Shown here piece by piece: positions 44,524-56,538 of a DNA stretch of 64,000 bases. The translations under genes were made by a program, and so were the position numbers. Within the stretch, counting starts at the first letter, position 1. Each line of letters starts with the position of its first letter. The stretch lies in the NCBI GenBank assembly GCA_026119935.1, contig JALRMH010000011.1, positions 248,001 to 312,000 on the forward strand, read 5' to 3'. This stretch comes from Endothia cerciana (lineage: Eukaryota; Ascomycota; Sordariomycetes; Diaporthales; Cryphonectriaceae). Below the pieces are notes generated by a model. The model was not told where the DNA came from and did no database searches. It saw only the letters and a list, made by a program, of their open reading frames with translations.

Positions 44524-46301
44524 CTAATACCTCCAAATCGCGTCGCTCATCCTCACGACCTGCCCCATCTCCTTGACATCGTGCACCCGCACGACATTCG
44601 CGCCCCCCTCGACCGCAGCAGCGACCGTCGCCGCGGTGCCCCAGATCCTCTCCGCCGGCTTCGCCACGCCCGTGACCTTGCCAATGAAGCTCTTCCTGCT
44701 CGAGCCCACGAGCCACGGCAGGTTCTGCAGGCCGGGCCACTCCCTGAGCTCGCGCAGGTGCCGGAGGATGGTGAGGTTTTGCGCGCCCACCTTCGCGAAG
44801 CCCAGGCCCGGGTCGAGGATGACCCGCCAGCGGCGGATGCCTGCTGCCTCGGCCGCGGCAACGCGCTCGGAGAGCTCCTTGGCTATGGTGGGGATGAGGA
44901 GGGCGCCGTCGTCAGGCGCGGTGCCGGACTCGTCGTTGTCGCTAGAGCTGGAAGCGGAGGAGCCTCCGTAGTCGTTGAGGCTGCTCATCGTCTCCGGCGT
45001 GCCGCGCATGTGCATCAGGCACACCGTCTTCCCCAACCTCGCCATAGTGGGTAGCATTTCCGGGTCCATGAAGCCGGCCGAGACGTCGTTGATGATGTCC
45101 GCGCCCGCCTGGACCGCCGCCTCCGCCACAGACGCGCGGTACGTGTCGACGCTGACGGAGACGCCCTCTGCCTCGGGCAGGGAGCGGATGAGCTTGATCA
45201 CTGGCACCACGCGGCTGAGCTCCTCGTCCGCCGAGACCTCGGGCCGGTTGGGCGCCGTCGACTGGCCGCCGACGTCGATCATGGTCGCGCCCGAAGCGAC
45301 GAAAGCACGGATGGTGTCGGCGACTGCGGCCGCGGTGTGGCTGCCGCCGTCGGAGAAGGAATCGGGCGTCATGTTCAGGATGGCCATGACATGGGTTTTG
45401 CGAGAGGGTTTCAGGGCTTGAAGGGGTTGTTGCGAGCGGGACAACGGGGTCAGCGTGGTGAGTGGCGGGCTGGAGGGTGGGAGCTCGTTGAGGTAGTCCT
45501 GGGTGAACTTCCAAGGGTTCTTTGGAAATATGGCCCTGGTCGGGACGAGCCTGTCTCACGTGAGCTCACTGAGCGTCTCGCCGCGGAAGAGGATGTCACT
45601 CACTCTGCGAGCGGCCGCAGGACGAACTCCCTTTCCAGCATGCCCGGGTGAGGGATCTTGAGCCTCTCGTGGTCGACCGTCTCATCCTCGTAGAGCAGCA
45701 CATCAAGATCAATGTTCCGTGGCCCCTTGTCTATGACCTTCTTGCGTCCCATAAGAATCTCGATACCCTGGAGCTGGTCCAGCAGTGCGAGCGGCTCCAG
45801 CGTCGTCTCTACCTAGTCCGTGTAAGCCGTCCGGGCAGTCCAGCTAGAGGAGGGGCTTTGAGGTTCGTGGCTTACCTCACAAGCCCCATTGACGAAGCGG
45901 TCCTGATCAGCATAGTACATGGGCTCGGTCTCCCACAGACTGCTCGTCCTCTTCACCCTGATGCCTCTCGCGTCCATCTCACGGCAGGCCCGCTCAATCT
46001 CGGCGATCCGGTCCCCAAGGTTGCTGCCGAGGGCGATATACGCCGTCCTTATCCGCCGGGGCTTCCCAGTCGCCATGTCGCTAGCCCTCTCGATCCGGAC
46101 CTGCCTGGGGAAGGTATACCGGGTGAAGGCCTTTGCCCCCTGGGAAAGTCGCCGAGGGCCTGAGGAGAAGGATTTTCTGCTGATGCTGCTGACTACCGCA
46201 GTGCCTGAGAGCCGGGCCTGGACCGCTGCTGGTCTCGCAGCTGCATGGTGAAGGGATCTGGGACCGAAGGGGCGCACCGGGAGCCGATGATTGCTCCTCA
46301 T
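44524..46301 (-). CDS. FOL1: Folate synthesis protein: HPPK-dihydropteroate synthase, mitochondrial
   Basis: Three exons, complement(join(44524..45550,45604..45812,45876..46301)), 553 aa. Residues 1-75 are rich in Arg, Ser and Ala and almost free of acids, a mitochondrial presequence; a second Met at 76 (46076) directly precedes the enzyme. HPPK: TAYIALGSNLGDRIAEIE, SLWETEPMYY, GPRNIDLDVLLYED. DHPS from about 255: MAILNMTPDSFSDGG, MIDVGGQSTAP, GADIINDVSAGF, LDPGLGFAK, LVGSSRKSFIG, RVHDVKEM. The enzyme pair makes dihydropteroate from hydroxymethyl-dihydropterin and p-aminobenzoate; DHPS is the sulfonamide target. The dihydroneopterin aldolase domain that precedes HPPK in yeast Fol1 is absent. 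An acidic/Ser insert (SSASSSSDNDES) lies within DHPS. Introns are 63 and 53 bp. Divergent from nitronate monooxygenase. Confidence 0.93.
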
Positions 46302-47163
46302 TACCGTTCGGTGACAAGAAAGAAAGAAGAAAAAAAAAGGAAGAAGAAACCAAAAAAAAAACCACCTCGGTTTAAAAGTTAAAAAATATTTGGAAGTACT
46401 TCGGTGAGGCCAGGGGTTCAGGTTGTTAGAATCCGGCCGAGCCAGTCCAGGGCCGAGCGGCCCCCTAGCATTCGGGTTCGGCAAGGCCCCATTATTGTTT
46501 TTACTATTTTTTTGGGCGGGGCGGCTTGGAGCCTACTAAGTACGCTGAGGTACGGGGGATCCCGCTAATCTCCCGCACTGCGTGGCGGGTATCAGCGGGG
46601 CCTGATGGGCTTCAGGGTTACAGAATACTCCGTACTATGTTAGTAGGATAGAATGCTGAGAGGAACCTTGGGCCGTCCAGAGGAGAGATCTCGTCTTCTA
46701 TATGTCGTGTGAGCCAGACCAGGAACCAGCATGAGCCAGGACTTACATGATGCATGGAGGCTCATGCTCATACCAGGGAATATTGTTAAGCCTTTGCATG
46801 CTGTGCGCCGCTAAACCTCGGCACGCCTCAGCGACAGGTGGTTTGGCATGGGGAAGGTTTGGTGCACAAACGGTTCAGCCACAGAGGGTGCTCCACTAAG
46901 CCACCACGCCGCTAGTACTAATCGATCGAGTGCCTCGGCATCCTCTCCACAACTCTCGCGTCCCGCCCGCATGTGTACTAAGGACCCCGTCCCCAGCTTC
47001 CCCCTCGGAAGAAAAGGTGGCTTCTCATACTATCCCTCTCTCTTTTTTTTCTTTCTTTCTCCCTTACGTATTTATAGTCCGTCGTGGTTGCTTCCTATCT
47101 CCCTATCGGTCCAGTGTCCACCTCTCGTTCTTACTGCACACCAGAGCCAGCATCACCGTCAAG
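46302..47163. promoter_or_regulatory. Divergent intergenic region FOL1 / nitronate monooxygenase
   Basis: 862 bp between start codons. An A-rich tract at 46318-46365 is a T-rich block directly upstream of FOL1; pyrimidine-rich leader sequence (47030-47150, including TATTTATAG at 47068) precedes the other gene. No gene inside. Confidence 0.5.
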
Positions 47164-48432
47164 ATGGCCTCACCACGTAAGCCCCTTTCCCCCTTCCCCA
47201 TGCCTCCTCCTCCTCCTCCTCCTCCTCCTCCCCCGTGGCGCCACTCACTCCCCAGCCTTGGGAAGATCCGCTGACAACCTGCCCCCCCCCCCCCCTTCCT
47301 ACCAACAGAGAAGATCCGCACCCCGATCACCGATCTCTTCAAGATCAACCACCCCGTACTCCTCGCCGGCATGAACGTCGCCGCGGGGCCCAAGCTCGCC
47401 GCGGCCGTGACCAACGCCGGCGGGCTCGGCGTGATCGGCGGCGTCAACTACACCCCGGACATGCTGCGCGACCAGATCGCCGAGCTCAAGTCCTACCTGG
47501 CCGACAAGAGCGCCCCCTTCGGCGTCGACCTCCTGCTGCCCCAGGTCGGCGGCAGCGCCCGCAAGACCAACTACGACTACACCAAGGGCAAGCTGGACCA
47601 GCTGATCGACATCGTCGTCGAGGAGAGGGCCAGCCTGTTCGTGAGCGCCGTCGGCGTCCCGCCTAGGCACGTCGTCGAGAGGCTGCACAAGAACGGCATC
47701 CTGTACATGAACATGATCGGCCACCCCAAGCACGTCAGGAAGTGCCTCGACCTCGGCTGCGACATCATATGCGCCCAGGGCGGCGAGGGCGGCGGCCACA
47801 CCGGCGACGTGCCGACCACCGTCCTGATCCCCGCCGTCGTCGACGCCGTCCGGGGCCGCACCAGCCCGCTGACCGGCCAGCCCGTCCAGGTCATCGCCGC
47901 CGGCGGCATCCACAACGGCAACCTGCTCGCCGCCAGCCTGATGATGGGCGCCTCCGCCGTCTGGGTCGGCACGCGCTTCGTGCTCTCCGACGAGGCCGGC
48001 GCCCCCGAGAGCCACAAGGAGGCCGTCCGCACCGCCGGCTTCGACGACACCATCCGCACCCTCATCTTCACCGGCCGGCCGCTGCGCGTCCGCAAGAACC
48101 CCTACATCGTGAACTGGGAGACCGAGCGCCAGCAGGAGATCAAGGAGCTGACCTCCAAGGGCGTCCTGCCGTACGAGGCCGACCTGGACAAGGTCATGAG
48201 CGGCGAGATGACGCAGCCGCCCAAGGGCTTGGACGTCGGAGGCGCTGGGGCTGATGGTGAGATCGACGTCGATGAGCTGTTGGATCAGTTCCGCCCCTTC
48301 CTCATGGGCACGGCAGCCGCGGTATGTAACGAGAAGAAGAGCGCCAAGGCGATTGTGGATGAGTTTGTAGACGATGCTGCTGCGTCGTTGCAGAGGGGGG
48401 CCCAGCTGGTGAAGACCTCGGCGAAGTTGTAA
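47164..48432 (+). CDS. Nitronate monooxygenase (2-nitropropane dioxygenase family, FMN)
   Basis: Two exons, join(47164..47176,47309..48432), 378 aa. Exon 1 is only 13 bases (MASP plus the first base of Gln). The TIM-barrel enzyme shows HPVLLAGMNVAAGPKLAAAV, TNAGGLGVIGG, ICAQGGEGGGHTGDVPT with the His of the active site, VIAAGGIHNG and MMGASAVWVGTRFV with the FMN phosphate loop. Members oxidise alkyl nitronates such as propionate-3-nitronate, a detoxification role. The 132-bp intron is packed with (CCT)n at 47203-47230 and a C-run at 47282-47295, with CTGAC ahead of the acceptor. GC content of the third codon position is very high compared with neighbours. Length fits the family. Confidence 0.93.
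47203..47230. repeat. (CCT)n microsatellite in intron 1 of the nitronate monooxygenase gene
   Basis: About nine CCT units in a row, shortly after the GTAAGC donor. Confidence 0.9.
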
Positions 48433-48803
48433 GTGATGTCACGGTTCCTCTTTGATAGAGGTACGATACGAGGCGTTGCATGGGACTGGCGTCAGAACTT
48501 TTAGCTTTTGGATGAATATGCTGCTATTTGTGTTAAAAATCATAATGTACCAATGTCGATACCATTCCTTACTCGACGCGGGTTGTCTAACGGTAGCCAA
48601 TCTAACGCCACGTCTTATTGTCACCGCATCAAGACTGGCTGTTGCTTTATGTTGCTCTCTGCGCGCCGTGCAAGTACAGGCCAGACTCTTCCCCCGTCCC
48701 TGGACACACCTTTGGCCCCAGACTGCCCATGACCATCCCCACAACCTGCGCGTATAGATGAAGCAAGGTTTGATTTGTAGCTCGAGCTGCGTGGTTGGGC
48801 CGC
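48433..48803. other. Intergenic, convergent nitronate monooxygenase / GLO3
   Basis: 371 bp between converging stop codons. Short frames without domain likeness. Confidence 0.6.
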
Positions 48804-50512
48804 TCAGCTGCCCAGGTAGCTCCGGATGGCGCCTTGCAGCTTGCTGGCACCCTCGCCAAGGACTTGTTGCAGGTTCTCCAGGTCGTCGCCGGCCGTGATA
48901 CCAAACTTGCGGATGAAGTCCTTGGCCGCGGTCTCGAGATCGCCATACTCCTCGGTCTGCTCCTCGTCGGGGCGGCCAAAGTAGGCATTAGACGAGATGG
49001 CCGAGGCGCCCTCGAATCCTTGCAGGCGTGTCTTGGCCTCGGCCTGCGCGTTCGGGTCGTATGAGCCCTTGCCGAAGAACTCGTCAGACGAGATGCTCTT
49101 CTGGTTGCCGAACTTGCTTCTCGCATACTTCTCCTCGTCTACTGTGGTGTCAGTGACTCATGTCATCGTTAGAAAAAGAAGGGGGGAAATAGCGCGACTA
49201 GAACATACCAGTCTCAGGGGCAGCCTTGATTGGCCCAACAGATCCGAATCCACCAGTGCCAGTCGGCTTCTTGGCCGCCGCAGCCTTGTTGGCACCAATC
49301 TGACCAAAGCCCAGCCGGCCCATGCCCATACCCAGCCGCTCCACCTCGGAAGCCGACTTCTCCCGCGCGTGAGATGCGGAGCCGTAACCTCCGCGCGGCG
49401 GACTGACGGGGGTCGGGGAGACGATGCCGCTGCTGGACTCCGTAGCCGTCTTCTTGGCCTCCGCCGCCTCCTCGTCGGGGTTATAGCCCAGCATCTCGAT
49501 GCGCTCTGCCTCCTCCTTCGCCTTCTTCTCCGCCTCGTCAAAGTCAATGTCGGCGGCCGCGACAACCTTCTTCGCGCCCAGCTTGGTTCCGGCCTTCTTC
49601 GCGCCCAGCACGCCCGTCTTTTTGGCCCCGGTCCCGGACTTCTTCAGCGCAGATGAGTGTGTTATGCGGGCAGCAGCAGGCTTTGGTGATTCGCCGGATG
49701 CGGGCGAGGTAGCACGAGGGCCGCCATTCTCACCGCCGGCCTTGAGGAAAGGAGACGCGGTGCGGCTGATTACCGGTGGGGTCGCAGTTCGAGAGATCGG
49801 CGGCGTGGGCTTCTTGATAGCGGGCTTGTCCCAAGACGAGAAGAAGTCGTCGTCGGGTTCCCCAGCGGGAGTGGATGTGCCATCGGCAACCTCGCCGTCG
49901 GTGATAACCACCTCAGTCGGGTACCTGGAACCGGTCAGCAAGAGGGTGAGACCCGCCAGGGCGCATCGGGAACGTACTCCTGGGCGTCCTTAGCAGCCCG
50001 TCTTTTGAGCTCGTCCTTGTACTTGGTCGCGGCGCTGGATTGGTACTTGGTCTTGGGGTCTTTGCTGTTGAGGGCGGCGGTCCCGCCGTTGGACTGGAAG
50101 AACTTGGTGGCGGACTCGTTGCCGCCGACCTTCATGATGCGGAGCTGGTCCCATTGCCATTCTTGAGGTTATGCCATCAGCGCGGGGTCGGTGCATATGC
50201 TGCGTGACAGACACTTACGGTCAAGGTTGGTCGACCGGACGAATGAGATGTGGACACCGAGGTTTCGATGGTTGGAGGAGCAGTCGAGGCAGAGGTAGAT
50301 TCCAAACGGCACTGACGTCCACGTCGGGTTCTTCTGGCCGCAATCGAAGCAGATCTGTCGGGCGAGGACTGTCAACGACCGAGAGCGCTAGAGGGCCACG
50401 CAAATGGCCCTTGCGCGCCGTGCATCACTGTACCGACCTTGTTTGCTGGCTTGGTCTTCAACTTCTCGAAGATCTTCAGCGACTGCTGCTTGGACGCAAG
50501 CGCACCACTCAT
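48804..50512 (-). CDS. GLO3: ARF GTPase-activating protein Glo3
   Basis: Five exons, complement(join(48804..49141,49209..49924,49978..50161,50219..50354,50438..50512)), 482 aa. The ArfGAP zinc finger is complete: Cys27, Cys30, Cys47 and Cys50 in CFDC...CLDC, with the arginine finger in SSNHRNLG (Arg55) and the following WQWDQLRIMKVGGNESA. The C-terminal part has the Glo3 regulatory motif in two copies, SISSDEFFGKGS and AISSNAYFGRPD, which separates it from Gcs1. Glo3 stimulates GTP hydrolysis by Arf1 on COPI vesicles in Golgi-to-ER traffic. The middle (residues 145-360) is Pro/Ser/Lys-rich and includes a helical, charged DEAEKKAKEEAERIEMLGY. Introns are 53-83 bp with CTGAC/CTGAT branch motifs. 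Start context tcaagATGagt. Divergent from TIM21. Confidence 0.94.
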
Positions 50513-50989
50513 CTTGACGGTGGGCCACGAGCTTCTCGATTATTGAATTAGAGGGAGAAAGCAGGAGCAACGCAGGCAGCTCGTGGTACTGGTCGGGACA
50601 GTCAAGTCGGTTGTGTCGTGTGAGATGTGCGGAGGCGTAGAGTGTGTCCAGGAGTAAGGGGGCCACAGGTGCGTGCAGTAGAAACGGACAGCGCGACGAA
50701 TTGATTCCAGTCAGCGAGAGTGAAGTCCAACCGAGACCCGCCCTCGAGACCGTCGCCGGCAGAGGCTGTCTCCTGTGGCTGCGGTGTCTTTGAACAATCT
50801 GACTAAGCACAGATGAGGCTAGAGGCTAGCACCTGATCCCCACTGAACGAGGTAGGAAGAGCAAGGGTCAGCTAAGCAGCAGGCCTGGATGATCTTGGAG
50901 CCTCAACGTCTCTCCAACGACACCTTCCAGGGCCTCTTCAGTATCATCCTCTATTGCCGCTGAGCAATTGAGATGTCGCAGCCGCTAGG
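50513..50989. promoter_or_regulatory. Divergent promoter region GLO3 / TIM21
   Basis: 477 bp between divergent start codons. No gene seen. Confidence 0.55.
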
Positions 50990-51872
50990 ATGAGATCGAT
51001 CTTACCCGTATCAGCCCTGCGGCCGGCCACAACCCTCAGCAGCTGTCGTTATCTGGTTGCCACTCGCCTCGTCCAAAGAAATTATGCCAGTGCAGGAGGT
51101 ACAGGGTCGTCATCAGCTGGCTCGAAACGCCGAGCGGTGACGCCCTTCAACGACGACGGCCATGTCCCCTGGCCAGAGCTCTCCGGGGCTGAGAAGACTG
51201 CACGGGCCGCCCAGCAGACATTCAACTTTGGGTTCATCATCGTTGGCGTGGTTCTCACGGTATGGCCGCCTTCCGGATCCATGCAGAAGGCTTTCACATG
51301 GCATATGGCCTGGGCGCTGATGGGTGAAACCAGGGTGGTGTAGGATACTTTCTCTGGACCGAGGTATTTAGCACCGAGAGCAAGGTGACGTACTTCAACC
51401 GCGCCGTGGACCGGATCAGGAAGGACCATCGGTGTTTAGAGCTCCTCGGAGACAGCAAGAAGATCACGGCTCATGGCGAAGAGACGTATAACAAGTGGAG
51501 GAGAGCCCGGCCGATCTCGTAAGTCTAACACACAAAGTTCCCAACTCGACGCCCCGTGTGCTGACAAGAAGTAGGTCCACAGAGAGGACGGACCAGCAAG
51601 GCAACCATCACCTCATGATGCAGTTCTATGTGAGTCCTGCTGACCATGACTTTATTCGGGCACAAGCTGACTGTCAACAGGTCGAGGGCCCTCTCAACAG
51701 AGGATCAGTGCACATTCACCTGACCAAATACGCTGGCCACAGCGAGCATGAGTACAAGTACTTCTACATAGACATCCTAGGCCAACAGAGGATTTACCTC
51801 GAGAACGCCGATACCAGCTCACGAGGCGGAGGGAACGGGGCCACGAAGCTCTTTGGCATCAAGTGGAGCTGA
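50990..51872 (+). CDS. TIM21: Mitochondrial import inner membrane translocase subunit Tim21
   Basis: Four exons, join(50990..51259,51334..51518,51575..51629,51681..51872), 233 aa. Residues 1-33 are a mitochondrial presequence (RSILPVSALRP, LVATRLVQRNYASA), with a likely processing site after RNY. One membrane span at about 78-97 (FGFIIVGVVLTGGVGYFLW) crosses the first exon junction. The intermembrane-space domain follows: FSTESKVTYFNRAVDRIRKD, HHLMMQFYVEGPLNRGSVHI, YKYFYIDI. Tim21 links the TIM23 presequence translocase to the TOM complex and to respiratory-chain supercomplexes. Introns are 51-74 bp. A Ser/Gly-rich low-complexity stretch follows the presequence. Length is normal for ascomycetes. 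Confidence 0.95.
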
Positions 51873-52970
51873 AATCCCGACACGTGGGATCTGGTACACA
51901 CGAGCACTCTCCCAGCCAGAATGGTGTTTGTCAGGATGCATGGCGTGCAATTCATGAGATATCAACATGCCCGTATTATTTTCTTGTCTATCGCCAACTT
52001 TCATTTCTGCCGTCGTCGTCATCCGATAACCTCAAACATGACGCCTTCAGGTACAACGTCATCATGAGGGATCTTGAGCCGTCGAGGCGAAACATCGCAA
52101 GGCCCATATTTACACCCTCTAGATCCGGAGATATCTCTCTTGTTCTATCGCGCTCCTCACTCATATATCTTGCAAGGTTAGTGTTGGCGCTGAGTGGAGC
52201 GTTCGACGGTTTCTGGCGATCCCCTTATAGACCCCAGCCGGCTTTCTCAACTCATGGGTTCCCTTCTATCTCTGCTCCTCGCCCCTCCACTCAGGCTCGT
52301 GGCAGCTCCTTGATTCGGCACGAACTATTTGTGTTCTTCTGCAATTTCCGTGGCTCGTGGCGACTCTGGAGGGCCCCGGCCTGCCACATGGAAGCTTGAA
52401 CTGCTGTATTGCCCTCTCCGTTGTCTCCCTAGCACCGGCGATGAGATCCCGGGAATGCTCGTGCGGCCGCATAAGGTCCTCAGCTCAGTGTAGCAAAATG
52501 CCCTGCCTCAACGACTTGATCCTCAGTTTAGCAACATCGGCCTCTCCATGCGCAGAAAGTGTCCGTCTTGCTCGAGTGGAGACCGCGTGGTACCCAGCCC
52601 ATCAAACATGTCGTCTATGGCGTTGTGGGAGCCATCCAGATCGCCCCGGAGATCGGGGCCCCTCACTTTGCAGAGAGAACACACGTCCTCCTCCGAGCCT
52701 TGCTGCATTCTCGCCGACATCAGGATCGTATCCGGAGGATTGAGGTCGGCGTGCCCGAGAGGCAGTTTCCGTCCAGTATGCACTGGACTCAGGTTGGGCG
52801 ATGTCCATTTCTTATCTGATAATATATCCTCGACTGCCATGGATCACTGAGGTGTAGACCTGATCGCCTGATGATCTTCTAGACCTGGGAAGTCCGCCGT
52901 CTGCCTGGATGCTGTAGGCACAAGGCCAAAGTGACCGAAGACCTTCAACAGGCCCCATGAGCTCGAAAGT
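51873..52970. other. Intergenic, start of the gene-poor right part
   Basis: 1.1 kb after TIM21. Overlapping short frames on both strands (for example 52548-52850 starting RRKCPSCSSGDRV) do not form a recognisable protein. They may belong to the decayed gene that follows. Confidence 0.45.
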
Positions 52971-53614
52971 GTGCGTAGTGTGCCTCCCAGCATCAACAAG
53001 GAGTCATCACGAAAACCAACACCTGTCTCGGCCGAGGTCCAAGGCGTCGCTCAAAGTCTCCAACATAGCGAGGATGCAGCCATGGACTCGCCTCGGGTGA
53101 GTTCTACCAGTGTAAGAGATGTGCCTCTTCTCACTCTTCCCTCATTCGGACAACACCACCAAGCCCTGGCGGACGGGCCCAAACCCGGCTGCGCTGGGCT
53201 CACGAAGCATGGCCCTGTCGCTGGGTCTGTCAACATCGGAAAGCGCTCAGCCTCGCCCCAGCAGGTGCCGCAGAACGCGATCCTACCAACAGCTGCATAT
53301 CAGGTCTTGACATCACGCCCACCGCGATCACCAGAGACCAGTACAAGGCTGACACTCGCGTGCCGCCACGAGTAGATACTGCCGAGCTACTCAAGCTGAT
53401 TGAGACTTGAGCGCAGGCCAAGAGCCACGCAGTCTCCGAGGCTCCCAGCATGGCTCGAGAGGCGACCACAGCGCAAATGGCGACAAGCTAGAATGACACT
53501 GGTGTATCTCTTTCCTACGAGAGCCGTACCGAGGTGGTCCCTGAGGATCGCCCCGCCCCTGCACAATATTTTGGCGCTGAAGTCTGCGCAGCACTGCATT
53601 GTGTATCTAGATAG
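52971..53614 (+). pseudogene. Decayed reading frame, unknown family
   Basis: A frame from 52971 (SSRKPTPVSAEVQGVAQSLQ, DVPLLTLPSFGQHHQALADG) passes near 53290-53310 into another frame with protein-like sequence SGLDITPTAITRDQYKADTR and VPPRVDTAELLKLIET. This second frame then has TGA (53408-53410) and TAG (53489-53491) but stays protein-like between and after them (AQAKSHAVSEAPSMARE, GVSLSYESRTEVVPEDRPAP) up to a TAG at 53612. One frame change and two nonsense codons indicate a relic. The family is not recognised. It stands alone in gene-poor DNA. Confidence 0.35.
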
Positions 53615-56538
53615 GTAGGTTTCAAAGAACTGCTCCGGAGATTTCTCAGGCTCTATTGCTTTGGAATCCCCCCCCCCCCCCCTCTTTGTTGAAACACTTG
53701 ATCAAGGACCTCGCACCCGTTCCATCCCAAACAGACTGACCAGGCAAGCACTCGTCAGCTCTAATAGACGGCGGGATGGGCTCTAGTAGGAATCGTTACC
53801 GATGAGACAGCAACCCTTTGGGCACCCGCATTGGATAATTTCACATGCACGCACCCTACATTTCCTCTAGCGTTTGACCACCACCCATGTAGAGGCTGCA
53901 TCCGACGTTCAATTACCAAAGGGAGGGGCATGTCGAGTCCGCGCAAGTATCCACGACCGCCTTGTTGCTGCAACCGGTTAATTGTCTGGTACTTCCCATG
54001 GCCATGACCATACATGCGGTCGTAGACATGTAGCCAAGGCTTTGTGCTGCAGCATTGCCAAGAGAGGCTGCGCATGTGGCATGCACACGTCAGGCTCAAG
54101 TATAAGATCTTCGTGTGTGCCGTCCTGCATTGCCATCGCCATGTGGAGATCTCGAGTCCGGATCATTTTCGCGAGCCAGCATGCTCTTTGCTGGGAGCCT
54201 GCAAGAAACCATGCCATGATCCAAGCAACCTTCCTCCAATCTGCTGAGACATAGCAGTATCTCATCCACGAGAACCGGCGGCAGAGGCAGAAAGCTCCGC
54301 TCGACCTCGACTGGCCAATGACGGAAGCCACAAGGAAGCCTGGGCCTCCACAGGGACCTTCTTAAAATTGAAAAACATGCAGGACCTAGGTAGCAACGAC
54401 ACTTTCCGCCTCTTGACCACTCAACGCGCCCGAAGGCAAAGCTAAGGCACGAGAAGCCCCCAAGACATGCAAGAGTTTCGCAGCCCTTGGACCAGAGTGG
54501 CAACAGATGCTAGCCGTGCCACGTTATCCCCCCACCCTTCTTCCCCAGTGATGCATATCGATGCGGGGGGTTGCGTGAACACGCCACAGCTCCCGGTATC
54601 ACCCCATGGGCAGATGCAGATGGGCCGGTCGTCCGAGGAGATGCTCTGCACGGCCGGCCTTGTATGTAATTAATGCTCAAGAACTACACGACCCACAGCG
54701 GTCCTACCTAGACAGCGCGAAGTCCCAGCCTGTCAGGTAATGGACCGGCAACATGGCCCGCTGATGCTGTTATCATGAGGTATTTGCGTTTCACATCAGG
54801 CCGTTCCAGAACAATGGCAGACAGGTATTGTCGATAGCAGCCGGACATGTGCGAGACCTCACTTTCACATGCTCAGGAAGACGCTCCCGAAAGACCTGGC
54901 CGAAAACACCAGTGGGCCATCTCCAAGTCGAGGTGTGGCCCGAAGACGGCAAGGCTAGAAGATCTCCAGCGAGGGTCGTCCATGTGCCAAGTCGGTTCTC
55001 CAAACAATGCACCCGGAAGTGACGAAACGGTGGAAGTAGATGGAGGGGCGGGCCGGATGGCACCACCGGCCTTTCCGCTGCAGGTCATCGTCGCAGTACT
55101 GGCCGAGGACGTTGCAAATGGATGCACCTGTTACAGCACCTCTCCTGACCAATTTTGCGCGAAGATATAAGGACCGATAAGCCCGGGGCCAGAAAGAACA
55201 TCTGTGATCCGCGGTACGATCAAGAACACTGGGATCGTTGTAACTTCGGAAACAGCATTACTGATGTCGACCTTCTTGTGCTTGCAAGGCCGGTGGCAGT
55301 GAGGAGGGTGTCTTGCTGATAAAGGCTAGAGTTGCACCGGCATTGGAGCCCATGGCGGATAGATCCGCTCGGCCCCAGAAACACGCCACCAGTGAGGGGC
55401 AGGTGGTCAGATTGATCAGATATCAGATGGTTGTCTCCATCATAGCTGCAGCTCTAACTTGGTTGGAAATGTCAAGGGCCAAGTGTTACAAAAAGAAAAA
55501 AGATGCTTGCTGCCAAGAACTGGTGCCGGGAAATGATGAGTGGCGGTGCTTGAGGCACATCAGTGTCGATGTAGCAAGTTCCGTTTGTCCATTGTGCTCG
55601 GGCTCTGGCCGAGGCCATCTGGGGTTTGGATTGGCTGAGCGGTCACAATGTCACCACCAGTACCCCGGTTTGGCGATCGTGGATTTTCTGCAATGGGGTT
55701 CGTGGGTACCGGCCCCATTACGACTAAAATTTTGCTGTCCAGAGCCCAGGAGACGGGATGTGGGGTGGGTTGTCTTTGGTCAAGCTGCGTTGCGAGCGAG
55801 GTTGAGTTGACTATCTTTGGTAGATGCTGGTTGCTGAGAACGCCTCGCAAGATAGGTGTTGATGTTCTCAAGAGAATAAAAACTAGAGTGCAACTAGCAC
55901 ACTCAAGGTTTTCATATGAAGACCCTGACCGGGGTGCCAGAGTGGCTAATGCCTAGCCTAGCACGAAGCAGCGCTATTCCGAGCCAGTATCAAAACCCAG
56001 CAGGGCCCTGACCACAGCAATAGCCTGTGTCATGATCCAAAACTCGGCGTAGGCCTACCCAGCCACGGTCAGCTTTCATGCCGTGCGGTGATCAGTCTCT
56101 GTAGCTGCGAAGAGTCCCGGGCAATGACGACATGGCATGAGACACCGCCGTGCCTGCGCGCAAAAGCTGGCATCGATTCCTAAATTGACCAAGCCCTGCC
56201 AGGTCAATACCGGAGCATCAGGACCTTCGCGGTTGACATTTGGCAGCCAGTCATATCAGTGCGGCCCTAGCTTCCCAGGCACTCCAGGAAAATTCGCGCC
56301 GAAGATTTCCGCGAAAAAGGCGGGATTGGCCGAGATCGAAATTCGTGAAGGGGCCCCACAAATGTCAAGCCGACGTTAGACCGATCACGACGTCTTCCCC
56401 AGCATTCCAAATTACCTCTCCCGGGTCTAGCAGTTGCGGAGGAAGATAGGCGACACTGCGGCGCTGCGTAGACCCGTATTTGTCGGAGGAGTCGAAGGAT
56501 GACAACGTGCAGTGGGACCCATTCTTCTGCAGTGCGGC
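53615..56538. other. Gene-poor region
   Basis: 2.9 kb with a C-run at 53670-53683. Frames of 60-165 codons occur on both strands (the longest 55313-55810) but none has domain likeness, and they overlap one another, as expected by chance at this GC content. No RNA gene or repeat recognised. Confidence 0.45.

Noticed and set aside
55313..55810. 165-codon frame in the gene-poor region
   Set aside because: Sequence composition is not family-like, no Kozak-type context, and other frames overlap it.
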